A stretch of DNA of 64,000 nucleotides from positions 116,379 to 180,378 of the forward strand of contig MCFE01000079.1 in assembly GCA_002104905.1 (NCBI GenBank). Reading direction: 5' to 3'. Numbering within the stretch: position 1 is the first letter of the stretch; each line of letters starts with the position of its first letter. Made by a program: the position numbers and the translations under genes. The DNA comes from Basidiobolus meristosporus CBS 931.73. Lineage: Eukaryota; Basidiobolomycota; Basidiobolomycetes; Basidiobolales; Basidiobolaceae. This document shows, one piece after another, positions 42,858 to 54,080 of the stretch. The notes under the pieces were generated by a model. The model saw only the letters and a list, made by a program, of their open reading frames with translations. It ran no database searches and was not told the DNA's origin.

Positions 42858-43311
42858 TCATGGAAGAAATTCCTCAGGAGCAATGTTACTGGGGCTTTGT
42901 CCATCCACCTTTCTAAAGTCAATGGAGTAGGTGTTGTCGCTGACTGAGACTCGCTGGTAGCGAAGGCCATCCAACTTTCCTGCCTGGCGAAGGGTCTCCC
43001 AGTCCGCCCCGTTGACTCGAATCCATACACTTGTACCACAACAATTGAATTTGTAATCCCTGGTGATGACTCCACTAGAGAAGGTGATCAGGGCACAGCC
43101 TTGCTCGTAGAGCTGCGTCTTGAACCGTTGCTGCACCAGCATTGACCGTCTTGATGCAATCCGGGGCATACGCGTCAAGAGGGTCCGACGTACGTGGCAG
43201 ATCCATGATGCTCACTGGATTTTGCACCTTCAGAACATCCTGCATCAACGGACGCGAGCCCAGGGTGGTCGCGGAAGCAAGAGAAGCAAAGAGAAGAATG
43301 ATGTACTTCAT
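42858..43311 (-). pseudogene. Secreted protein family, copy 4 (frameshifted)
   Basis: 454 nt, one base longer than the intact copy. An extra T at about 43123 (GCGTCTTGAACC versus GCGTCTGAACC) breaks the frame near residue 63, after TVQ. The signal peptide (MKYIILLFASLASATTLGS) and the C-terminal portion are both intact in their own frames. The TTAAATAG box is kept upstream. It is a pseudogene or has a homopolymer sequence error. Confidence 0.75.
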
Positions 43312-43614
43312 GGTGACGGTTTGTGGCAAATCTGGGTGTCTTCATTGGGCTTAAATAGATACCAGTGTTCTGCTATGACCTCAGATTTTGCTTGGGCTAT
43401 GGGACCAACTGCCCTGTTTGCCTCGATTTCTTAGGATCGGTGTCAGATAGAACAAAATGGAAATGATCGCCTGCTTACTTGGGGAATAAATATTACTTTT
43501 ACATATAAACTGTATATTATAGCCACTCGCACACTTGAAGTACCCGGCTTGACCCCTGGATATGTGGCTTACGTGCTGAGATTAGCATGGCTCAATGATT
43601 TCATATTTTATATA

Positions 43615-43870
43615 AGCAATCGTCAAACTGGATTTTGCATTTCAAAACACCTCAATCAAAGGGACTACAGACTTAGAGGGTGAAGCAAGGGAACCAAAGT
43701 ATAGGAAGCTACTTTCCGAGCTACAGTTCTGTTGCATAGTCAGATGGGCATATTACACTTAAATAAAAGCTACTAGACCAAGTGTTCAGCTAAGACCTCT
43801 TGATCAAGTGCACAATATCTCTTTGATCTTCCATTTACAAGAGTTCAAAAGTCAAAATGGAAGTAGAATG
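43615..43870 (-). pseudogene. Decayed fifth copy of secreted family (5' part and promoter)
   Basis: AACTGGATTTTGCATTTCAA and the following ~40 bp match the start of the coding region of copies 1-4 (CACTGGATTTTGCACCTTCA). The region near 43755-43800 (CACTTAAATAAAAGCTACTA, then GTGTTC) matches their TATA box and upstream sequence. The intervening signal-peptide region is recognisable but heavily mutated and no frame survives. Confidence 0.6.
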
Positions 43871-44390
43871 AGTCGTAGAATATATTTGTAAATTATCAGA
43901 AATTAGAGCATTTGAAGGGAACTACAATCAAGCAGCACTGCTACTAGCTGGATTCCAGTATTAGGTACATAAGAACTTACATACATCCTGGGCCAGTGCT
44001 ACACTAGATGAATTTCATTGTGGAGGGAAATGCATTGGTTTGGCAAATGCTAATCTTGCTAATTAGGTACAGGCACTAAAGCTAAAGAGAACAGGCCATT
44101 CAAGAGCTCTAAAATTTTGTAAGTGTTGATTTTCAAACTCTGTTACACTGAATGAATTCAGTACAAATTGCACAAGCCATAATATGATAAAAAAATCCAT
44201 GACCAATGAAAATTTTCTGCAACCTAATTGCTTTCACCAGATATAAACCGCATGCCAAAGCTCAACATATACTATAGCTATAATAGAATTTCAATTTGAC
44301 ACCATAGTAACTACTACTTGTGTTCCATTTGCACATGTATCCTGTGGGAATTTAAAAACTTAGCCATGTAGTACAAAAGTGCAATGATTT
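43871..44390. other. AT-rich, nothing recognised
   Basis: 520 bp between the decayed secreted-family copy and the satellite. No coding or repeat feature is seen. Confidence 0.35.
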
Positions 44391-45005
44391 TTCATCATGC
44401 TAGTTTTACATGAGTTCTTAATGCACTTTTATAGTGCATGGTAACCATGCCCCAATAGAGTTTAAGGACACCCACTTGCTACATCTACTTATGCCTAGCA
44501 GGAGTCATCAATCAAAATCCACTTGGTACTAAAATACTTTTATTTTTCATCATGCTAGATTTACATGAATTCTTAACACATATTTATTGTGCATGATAAC
44601 CATACCCAACAGGTTTTAAGGATACCTACTTGCTACATTTACTTCTGCATAGCAGAAGTCATCATATATTAGTGGCACAGAACTAAAATGCTTTTAGTTT
44701 TCATCATGCTAGTTTTAAATGGATTCATGAAGCACTTTTATTGTATGCAGCAGTTACACCCCAACAGGTGTTATGGACACTCACTTGCTACACTTACTTG
44801 CATCCATTGGGGGCCATTAATAATCAGCTATGCAGTAATAAAATGCTTTTATTTCTCATCACAATAGTTTTACCTGGATTCACAAAAAACTGTACTCATC
44901 CATGGCAACAATGCCCTCAGAGAGTATTGTGGATGCTTACTCTACATACTCACTTGTGTAGTGTAGAAACTATCAACAAATGGCTATGTGGGAATAAACT
45001 ATTGT
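44391..45005. repeat. Tandem satellite, about 154-bp unit, four units
   Basis: The motif TTCATCATGCTAG starts at 44391, 44546 and 44700, and a diverged version (TTCTCATCACAATAG) near 44853, giving periods of 155, 154 and 153 bp. Each unit continues with a TTTACATG-type stretch, GTAACCATGCCC/CAACAG, TTAAGGACACCCACTTGCTAC and a closing AAAATGCTTTTA. Units are clearly diverged, increasingly so to the right. The 88-residue open frame at 44741-45007 is a product of this repeat and not a gene. Confidence 0.75.
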
Positions 45006-46953
45006 AAAAAGCATTGCTTTGCAGTTAGCATGTACAGATGTGCAAAAAATGGTACAATATGAGTTATTGAGTGACCATGTACATTAGTTGGTTCCAAGAT
45101 ATTCCCAGATAATATCCTCAAAATCAATATTAACTTCATTAGCTTGCTCTTTGACTACTAGTCCATAGCACTCAATGTATGGTGGCCTTGCTTTTGTCCA
45201 GCCATCGCAGATTGAAACCATAGTCCAGTCACAAGAGAGGCAAAAGTGAAATGTGACAAAGTAAGTGTATATGAAAGTAATATAAATCTATAAGACAGAA
45301 GAGAACAACCAGCAACCCCATCAAGTACAGCACCAACACAGTAAATAAACAAGCCATGAGGGGAAAGCTTCACAACTGTTACTTGGGGATTGACACCAAA
45401 AGAGGAAGCCACCTCTACCATAACAGCTCTTGTGCTCCAAAGGAGGACCAATAGTCTACTATAGACAAGGATTGTGGCAAGAATAGTAGTACAATTACCA
45501 ATTCTGGTTGTGGTACCTATAGAAGTCCCAAATACCTGGAGAAAACTTGGAAAAACATGGCAGATGACTCAGTTGTCCTGAGGAGAAAACAAACCAATGC
45601 AATTGAGCAGTTCCAAAAAGAAACTTCAGCTTAGCAATTCTTTACTGCACTATGTACTCCAAGTGGCTTATTTGGATCATTAGTCTATGAAGGAGAATTA
45701 GGCAGAGAAAGATAAGTTAAACAATAGTCAACTGCATCACTTCTCAGATCAGGTAGCAAAGCAGTTGCACAGACAAGAGACAGAGCAATAATCAATGATA
45801 CAGAAACCAAATAACTTTGCCAATGTTGTTTGCACTTGAATAGAATCACAGGGTATTAATAAAAACAGAATATGAATATTTTATAATGTGTACATCAAGT
45901 GATTCAAGTACTGGCTAGATGGATGCAACATAGAGGCAAGAAGCTTAGTAACCTTAAAGGGAAAGATACTTGGAATGAACCATCAACATCATCCAGATGA
46001 ATATAAAGTGGAGAAAGTAAACATAATTCCTCATCAAACAAGAAGCATGGAAGAAGGTAGTAGCTGGGTAGATGCCAGGAGTGAAGGTAGAGATTAAAGA
46101 GAGCAAGGAAGGGGACAAGAACCTGGAGGAGGATGCAGAAGCTGGCACTGTGGTAGTGTAAGCATACCTCCTACTGATAAGTTTATATACATAGCTATTA
46201 TGGTGCACTTATCCAAACTTTATCTTATTACTATTATCCCATTCTTCTTTGCCCAGATTATTAGCATTATCTGCATATAATGTGCACCCTGATTAGTTAT
46301 TAGCATTAGTTATCCCAGATATTGTTGAATTTTGGTAACAATTTGTGTATTTAGATAAGGCAGGTACAAGCATCAGTACCTGCAAAACATGTCCCAAGTC
46401 TGTATTACTATCCCTACCATTTCAATACCATATATGGTTTATCTATATTACATTGGTTTCAGACTACTGATCTCTGATTTTTTAGATGTTCTGTGTCTCT
46501 TAGAGCTGTTTAGGACCTTCTAGGAGTATCTTTAGCTCATATTGATGTCATCAACAGTGCCACTGAAGCTTGGAATCTTCTAGAACCATGGCATTAGTAA
46601 TCACTTTGCAATCAGGAAGAGTATTTAAGTGAGTCAATCCCTCATCAACAAATTATCACTCCTATCAGTAATACTTTCCCCTTACTAATCAGCAATCAAT
46701 CACTGCACCTACCTTCAACATTTACACCTCAGACCTGCCATCAGGGAGCGTTTCAGGGTAATGCACAAGACACACAAAGGCCTTTGGGGACACTTGGAGC
46801 ACCTTTGAACCAAGAGAAGCAGGAACTTATACTATAGTGACATATTGACAAAGACATCAGCAGTTTAGACCCAGAGGCTATTGCACCCATCAGACACCTC
46901 ACACACCTTGAGTTGTGTAGCTTCTCCCAGGAGTATCTCTACACTACCACAGC
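45006..46953. other. AT-rich subtelomeric sequence, no supported gene
   Basis: Nearly 2 kb. Short frames (45158-45451 minus, 45954-46208 minus) have no recognisable similarity. Nothing else stands out by eye. Confidence 0.35.
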
Positions 46954-47636
46954 ATGGAAAAGGAAGAGGGTAAGGAAGTGGCCAAATCCAAGAGGAGTGT
47001 GGAGGAAGTCTTGCAGCAAACAAAAGTGATACTGAGCAAGTTGCTGCAATCACTACCTGGTGGTCAGTCAGCCATGTTTCTAAAGTGTGGTCAGAGGCTT
47101 AATAAGAGCTTCCAGAAGATGGGACAGCCTTGTGCCCTGAGGTATTGCAATATATGTGCCAGGAGATTAAACAGAGGAGGGGTGATATTGTAAAGCTAAA
47201 TTGGGAAAATGCTGGACTTCAAGCCCAAATTGATTTCAGTATCCACCATTCTACTGAGGCATGAGTAGCTCACATAGTGGAAAAGTTTGCCAGCATCAGG
47301 GCAAGCAATGAGCAGGGTGCATCATCAGACTCAGGTGTACTTGCTAGCAACATTATTGGAGGGGATACTATTTCCTCCCTTGAGCTTACCACAAGCCAAG
47401 AGATAAGAGCAGAATCCTCCTCAGCAATTCAGAATGTCCTCCACATAAGAAGATATGGATTTGTGCAAGGAAGACATGGAGAAGCAGAGTGGGTATACTA
47501 TAGGCCAACAAGAACCTGCAATGGAGGTAGAGAGACTAGTCATATTGTCATAAAAATACCACAGATTGATTCATTGCTGTCACTTCCACCATCATTGCTA
47601 TCTTGGCCCCTATCACCACCACCATCCTCTAGCTAA
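46954..47636 (+). pseudogene. Degraded ORF with coiled-coil-like segment
   Basis: An open frame from 46954 (MEKEEGKEVAKSKRSVEEVL) stops at 47193. A second frame covering about 47120-47636 reads EVLQYMCQEIKQRRGDIVKL and, after one in-frame TGA near 47262, continues to the stop at 47636. The two overlapping frames look like one gene broken by a frameshift and a nonsense codon. The coiled-coil character and the repeat-rich setting would suit a retroelement gag, but no diagnostic motif is visible. Confidence 0.35.
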
Positions 47637-48167
47637 CTTGAGTAAATATAGAATCCTCACCATCCCAAATCAGTATACTGACAAGTAATAACTTGAACTG
47701 ATAAGATTGACATTCTAGTGTTGATAGCAAAGGAATACAATTTGGACTTCTGGTGTCTTATATATCAAACCACAAGGTAACTTGACAATGACAAATTGTT
47801 TTTTATCAAAGTTCATTCTGTCCTTGAGAGACAAATTCTAGACTTTTTTCAGTTGATTGACTTTTGGTAAAGTAAACAACTCAGGACAGATAGCCCAAAT
47901 GGTTATTTCCAAGGTTATTTTGACAAAGCTGGTCTCATCAGTGTCCAAACTTTATATACATCTCCACCTTTACTCACTTAGAGCTGCAGTTGCCATATTC
48001 CTTTATGCCCTGCTATATCCAAGCAAAAAGTGTAATAAAACTCTTGAATGATTTAACTGAACCAAGGTGAAAACTAAGTGCAGAATCTTAGAATTGTCAT
48101 GTGTGACAGAAATATTAGCAGAGAGGTTTGGGTCTATTATTGGTCTTGTACATTGCTGAGTTGGGCA
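47637..48167. other. AT-rich, no feature recognised
   Basis: 531 bp up to the target-site duplication of the solo LTR. No coding or repeat signal is seen. Confidence 0.35.
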
Positions 48168-48172
48168 ATAAA

Positions 48173-48521
48173 TGTTGTAAAAATTTGTATTTCCACCTAA
48201 ATATTCACCTAACTTAGTCACTTAGATCATTACCTTCAAATCCTAGAGAATACTGACCAAATTCCTTGTCGCAATTTACTTAGAATATTTTCACCAAAAT
48301 ACCAGGTACCCAGAACATGAAAATTCTCAAAGTTGTCCAAACAGCCCCAAACTTTGCACACATGTTCTTGGGACCTTCCTTAACCTATTCTACGTGTTTG
48401 TAATGCCAAGACCAGGTAAAAGTATAAATACCACTTTTACATTCAATAAATCATTAAGTGAAAACCACATAATCTACTTGTTCTCCAAATCACTTCCAAT
48501 ATCTCCAAGACTCTTACAACA
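48173..48521 (+). repeat. Solo copia LTR with perfect 5-bp target duplication
   Basis: 349 bp beginning TGTTGTAA and ending TTACAACA. It is flanked on both sides by ATAAA (48168-48172 and 48522-48526), a perfect 5-bp target-site duplication. It is the same LTR family as that of the element at 48751-54430 but in the opposite orientation. It probably arose by LTR-LTR recombination. Confidence 0.85.
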
Positions 48522-48750
48522 ATAAAGGCAACAGAGTTAATCTACTATGCAGGCTAGGCTTGGTGTTCTTAAGAGTGCCAGATATGCCAGGCTTGGGTAG
48601 AAACCAGAATGGAATTGTTAAATTCTTAATTTGGCTAAGACACACACTAAACCAATAGGCTCTGTAAACTTCATTTATACTTTTCTGATCAAGTTGAATT
48701 GGTAAGCACCAAGTGACTGGACTAATTGGAATCTGTTGGGGTGTTCATAG

Positions 48751-49099
48751 TGTTGTAAGAGTTTTGGAGATATTGGAAGTGATTGGGAGAACATGTAGTT
48801 TATGTGGTTTTCACTGAACAATATAGTGAATGTAAAAGTAGTATTTATACTTTTACATGGTCTTGGCATAGAGAACATGTAGAATAGGTTAAGAAAGGTT
48901 CCAAATGCATGTGTGCAGAGTTTGGGGCTGTTTGGACAACTTTTAGAATTTTCAGGTTCTAGGTACCTGGTATATTGGTGAAAATATTCTAAGTAAATCC
49001 CAACAAGGAATTTGGTCAGTATTCTATAGGATTTGGAGGTAATGATCTAAGTGACTAAGCTAGGTGAATATTTTTGTGGAATTACAAATTTTTACAGCA
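48751..49099 (-). repeat. 3' LTR of the copia element
   Basis: 349 bp with TG...CA ends (TGTTGTAAGAG to TTTTTACAGCA). It aligns throughout with the LTR at 54081 and, reversed, with the solo LTR at 48173. Confidence 0.85.
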
Positions 49100-49110
49100 C
49101 TCCCACTCAG

Positions 49111-49488
49111 CTATATGTTCATATTGACTAGTCCTAATCTTGACCTAAGATATTCAAACTTGTTTCTAGCTAATGGTTTGGTAAATATGTCTGCAATCAT
49201 TTCATCTGTAGGACAGTAAGCCAAGCTCACTAAGTTATTCTCTGTAGCTTCACATATGGAATGATGTCTAATATCTATGTGCTTGGTTCTAGCATGAAAA
49301 GTTGGATTTCTACCTAATTGTATACATCCTTGGTTATCTTGAAAAAAGTAATAGGCATTTTTTGACATAGGCCTAAATCTGTAAAGAGCTTTCTTAACCA
49401 CATTGCTTCTTTTGTAGCTGCACAGGCTGCCATGTACTCTGCCTCTGTGGTAGAAAGTGCTACAGTTGGTTGCTTTCTTGAGTTTCAT
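49111..49488 (-). pseudogene. Copia RNase H domain remnant
   Basis: The frame contains [20 protein letters not shown] and IDIRHHSI, then FTKPLARNKFEYLRSRLGL, the classic C-terminal end of copia polyproteins. The upstream catalytic part is frameshifted. It abuts the 3' LTR, as expected, with a polypurine-like stretch between. Confidence 0.85.
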
Positions 49489-49660
49489 GAAATTGCTCCT
49501 TTACAGTAAAGAAAGGTGTATCCTATGGTGGATCTTCTGTCTTCCAAATTTTATGCCCAATCTGCATCAGAGTATCCCACAAGATCCTGTTCTGAATCCT
49601 TATAAGTGTATCTTAACCAGATATCAGCAGTTCCTTATAGGTATCTAAAAATCTGCACAA

Positions 49661-50610
49661 CTACTGCAATATGATCAGATCCATAGTTCTGATTATGTTG
49701 GCTGACAACTCCCCCAAATATGAGATATCTGGACGTGTTCCAAGCAGGATATACATCAGACTGCCAACTATAGACTGATAAGGAAAGTCAGGGCTTTCAT
49801 ATGGCACCAAGCTCTCTTGATTTGGTTGAGTTTTGACCAACTCAAGGTTTGTCTCCATTGGGGTAGCTGCCGGTTTACAGTCTTTCATTTTGTACTTCTT
49901 TAGTATATCTTGAATATACTTGGACTGGCTTAGGGTAATAGTCTGGGTACTTCTGTCTATGGAGAGCTTAATCCCTAAGTAGTAACTGAGTTCTCCTAGA
50001 TTGGACTACTTGAACTCCATAGATAGGCTGGATTTAGCTTCTTCCAATGTTTCTAGGTTATTATAAGATCATCCACATATAGAGCTAGCAGAACTGGACT
50101 TGCTCTATCTGGCTTATAGTATATACTATAGTCAGCATTACTCCTTTTGAAACTCAAAAAATCCAAGTAAGAATCTATCTTGCAATATCCAGGCTCTTGG
50201 TGATTGTTAGAGACCATATAGTGACCTTTAAGCTTGCATACCTAATGGGGGTTATCTTGGTCAGCAAACCCATCAGGCTGGTCCATATACATGTCCTCAT
50301 CAAGTTTTCCACTCAAAAATGCAGTTTTTACATCCATTTGATGAATAAAAAACTTATATTTGGCTGAAATAGCCAATATTAATCTAATGGAATTAAACTT
50401 GGCCACCAGTGCAAAGGTCTCAGTATAGTCAAGTCCTTTTGTTCTGAGAGTATCCTTTGGCCACAAGTCTTGCTTTGTATCTTTCATTTGTACCATCAGC
50501 CTTGTGTTTTGTCTTGATGACCTATCTGCATCCATTGATTTTTGGTTGATTGGTAATTTGACTAAGTCCCAGATTTGATTTTCCATCAGGCCCTGATATT
50601 CCTCAGTCAT
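49661..50610 (-). pseudogene. Copia reverse transcriptase remnant
   Basis: Two separate frames: 50242-50610, with GLDYTETFALVAKFNSIRLI and FIHQMDVKTAFLSGKLDEDM (RVT_2 N-terminal blocks), and 49661-49888, with PYQSIVGSLMYI and TRPDISY near the end of the RT. The YVDD region between them is disrupted by stops and frameshifts. Confidence 0.85.
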
Positions 50611-50789
50611 TGCAGATTTCCAAAACTTTGTCTAAGCAATATTTAGGGCCTCTTTTACAGTCTGGGGCTCATCAATATGTACTGAATGGGCACAGGCTAA
50701 GTTTATACCCTCCTTGATATAGCAATTTGGGCTATCTTAGTGTCCAATTGGATCTCTGGGCATTTGATACTGGAATGCTTACTTCTGGG

Positions 50790-52540
50790 ATATTCCTGGG
50801 CACTGATTCTGGCTGAACCAGGCTGTAGAGTCCTTTGGAGTGAAAAAATCTCATTGTTTTGCTCTGATTCAATCCTAACAACTGGTGGACCTGAGATCAA
50901 ATTACTGTCATCATCTGTTATCATTTTTTGTGAAAATTTTGAATTTTCATTAAAAGCACATCCCAGGACTTGATTAGCTTCTCTGCCTTGGTATTGTAGA
51001 GTGTGTATGCTTTACTCCCATTGCAGTAGCCCAAAAATATGCATTTTACACCTTTTGGCTCAAATTTTGACTGATTTCTGGGCAGTTTCTTGGCAGATGC
51101 TGTACACCTGAATATTTTAGATGTTTTGCACTTGGGGTGTATTCATACCACGCTTCAAATGGAGTAGAACCATGAGTATTCTGTTATAAATCCTATTTTT
51201 AAGATATACAGCAATGGCTACTGATTCCGCCCAGGAATCATAGGATAATTTTGATCATGGATCATACATCTTGCCATATCAATTATTGAGCTATTAGCAC
51301 ATTCTGTCACTCCATTTTGCTGTGGGGAGTATGGTTCAATAGTATCTTGCTTTATCCCAGGATTTTGCAGAAGTGGATGAAGAGTTTTGAGGTATATTCT
51401 CCACCATTGTCAGAGCATATTTTCTTGATTTTTTGCACCAGTTTCTCTCTCCACAATGGCTTTAAACTCCCTGAGCTTAGACAGAGCTTCTTCCTTTTGT
51501 TGTTAGGCCTAGGTTAAGCTTGTGAGCTCATTGATAAAGTATTTGGGCTTTTTCTGATGCAGTTGGATCATCTGGCCTGTAATACTGAAGTGATCACTTC
51601 TAGAATACTGCTGGACACTGATTCAGGATGAATCAGGGCTTTAGAGTCCCCTGGACTGAAAAACTTCAATTGTTTTGCTTAAATTCAATCTTCACTTTTG
51701 ATGGAATAAAGATGAAATTTTTATCACTATCTGATATCATTTTTTGTGAATATTTTCATTTTTCATCAAACAGCACATTCCTACACACTATCAGCTTCTT
51801 TGCTTTAGTATTGCAGAGTCTTTATGCTTTAATCTCATTGAAGTAGCCTTCAGAGTATGCATTTTGCACTTTTTGGCTCAAATTCTGACCAATATCCAGG
51901 CACTTTCTTGGTATAAAATAGACTTGTTTCATCATTCCAGCTGATCATAGTGCCCAATAGTGCCATGGCATGCCAGATGGTGCTTGATCATGCCACAGAG
52001 TGCCAGATGGTGCCATACAGTGCCAACTTGGGATTAATATTGACATGCATATGACCCTGAAATATCAAATTAATAACAAAGTATACAGCACTTTCTGGCA
52101 CTATGATCAATAGCACAATGGAACAAGCCTAATGCACAACCAAATATTTCTGAAGTTATTCACTTGGATTGTATTCATACCATGCCTCAAATGGATAAGA
52201 ATCACATGGTACTCTGTAATAACTCCTAAATCTAAGGTACACAGCTATAGCAACTGATTCCGCCAAAAATCATAGGATAACTTATAATGATGGATCTTAG
52301 ATATTGCAATATTGATTATTAAGCTATTTGCATGTTCTCTTACTCCATTGTGCTGTGGGGAGTATGTTACAGTAGTGTCTTGCTTTATTCCATGAACTTT
52401 GCACCAGTTGATGAAGAGCTTTGAGTTATATTCTCCACCATTTTCAGTGTGTATTCTCTCAATTTTTTCATCAGTTTCTCTCTTGGCCATTGCTTTAAGC
52501 TCCCTGAGCTTAGACAGAGCCTCTTCCTTTCTTTTCATGA
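50790..52540 (-). repeat. Internal duplication in copia element (integrase region)
   Basis: Sequence at about 50790-51520 recurs in diverged form at about 51600-52540. For instance TCTGTTATCATTTTTTGTGA (50916) versus TCTGATATCATTTTTTGTGA (51730), and GCTGTGGGGAGTATG at both 51319 and 52350. The second copy is longer because of an insertion at 51922-52128. Thus the integrase domain is present twice. Confidence 0.7.
51922..52128. mobile_element. MITE-like insertion with inverted ends
   Basis: The left end (CTTGTTTCATCATTCCAG, then CTGATCATAGTGCC) is matched in inverted orientation by the right end (GGCACTATGATCAATAGC, then ACAATGGAACAAG). The interior has several AGTGCCAGATGGTGCCA-like palindromic units. 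It sits only in one of the two duplicated segments. TA dinucleotides flank it on both sides (TAGA left, CCTA right), a possible TA target site. About 207 bp, no coding capacity. Confidence 0.5.
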
Positions 52541-52643
52541 AGTAGACCCACATGTAACTTATATAATCATCAGTAAAAGTGATCAAAAACTTCATCCAGC
52601 CGAAGGATAAACTTTTAATAGGTCCACACAAATCTCTGTCCAT
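52245..52643 (-). pseudogene. Copia integrase core remnant
   Basis: The frame reads MDRDLCGPIKSLSFGWMKFL, FTDDYISYMWVYFMK, then HTENGGEYNSKLFINWCKVH and YSPQHNGVREHANSLI, the D-D-E integrase core of copia elements. The residues around the catalytic Asp (FTDD, NGGEY) are partly kept. A second, more degraded version lies at 51170-51520. Confidence 0.85.
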
Positions 52644-53113
52644 TAGATCTATTTTGTTCTTGGTTTTGATTTACCCAGAGCTCTTAAACAGTGGCCTGCT
52701 TGTGTTGCATATATGCAGACTTCACAGTGCTCCAGATTAGCTGGGGGGGCCAATCTTCACTACAGAAAATAGCTGATCCTTGATTCTTATGTGCAAGTAG
52801 CCAAAATTGATGTGTCCAAGTCTCCTGTACCAAAGCACTTGAGTTTCCTCACTTAAGCTATTTAGTTTGGCTCCCAGATATAATGGAACACAAGTGAACT
52901 TTTATAAACTCTGATCTCTACTACCCAAAGCAATATAGGCACAATTGTGATCTTGATCTTGCATCCCAAATTGTCAAAGCTGAGACTGAGTCCTTCTACT
53001 GTTGCTTTGCTTACAGATGGTAGGTTCTTGGCTATTTATTGTACAAAGAGCACTTCTTTGAATGCCAGTGTGTGGCTTCCTTCACTGCTTCTAAGGTTTA
53101 CCTGGATAGTTCC

Positions 53114-54034
53114 TTAGCACACTGAATTAAGTGTTCTATTATCACCCATAAAACCTTCTTGGTTGGAATTTCTTGATATTGAGTACAAAGTTCTTTTTGT
53201 TTGTAAAGTGTTAAGATGCTCCAGAGTCCATATACTATATCTGAAGACTTGTGTCTGTAACCATATATAGTGGAGATATGAATGGTCTATCATCAGTTGT
53301 TGCAGCATCTCCATATCAGGCTTTTTCAGCTGACTATTTCTCTCTTTGAAGCACTGGCCTGATGTGTGTCCTTTCCTTTTCAATAGTTGTAAAGAAGGTT
53401 GCTGTTTCTTTAAATGGTCCTGGGTACCTCTTTTGCTGGTTACCATGGTTTATTAAGGCATTTTTGTCTTCCTTCTTATTGGCACTAAATTTTCTTAATT
53501 TTTATCCAGGAGCCTTCCATACAGCTAATTTAAGGTCAAATATATAGTTCTGGACTCTGGTCCTGGTGCTAGGCCCTAAAACTTGTCTGCCAAGCTTTCC
53601 AGGCTGGTAACTATCACATCCTCATCAGCAGTTGGTACACCCACAGATTCCAACTCATCCACCAGCAGGGTAATTCTGTTAATAAGATTTCTCATATCTT
53701 CTCTGTGCAGCATCTTTGAGGCAAGATTTCTTGTCTGCTATAAATTTTCCAAGACTGGTATGTGTCTTCTAGTGCCTTCCAGGCATTCTTTTCAATTTTT
53801 GCTCTCAAGCATTGAACTAGCAATTTGTCTCTGACATCAAGGCATATGTGGTTAAAGGCACTTTGTTCTTTCATCTGATACTTTAAGGCTTCCTTTCCCA
53901 CACTTTTGGGAGGGCATTCTTGTCCCATGATAATATCCCAAAGGCCTCTTTCTTATAGCAGCTTCTTCATCTTTACCTTCCCACTGGGTAATAAGACCCA
54001 TCAAGCTTCTGAGCAGAGTGAAAAATTCTGGCAA
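53114..54034 (-). pseudogene. Copia gag remnants
   Basis: Short frames include FNHICLDVRDKLLVQCLRAK and NAWKALEDTYQSW (gag UBN2-type) and a later KRKGHTSGQCFKERNSQ piece like the CX2CX4HX4C zinc knuckle, here incomplete. Frames are broken by multiple indels and stops. Confidence 0.7.
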
Positions 54035-54080
54035 GAGAAGTAGTATACACTACAGAGAGTGACAGCTTAGGGCTCATAAG

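Noticed and set aside
44741-45007. 88-codon open frame
   Set aside because: It is read from the 154-bp satellite units and repeats internally; not a gene.
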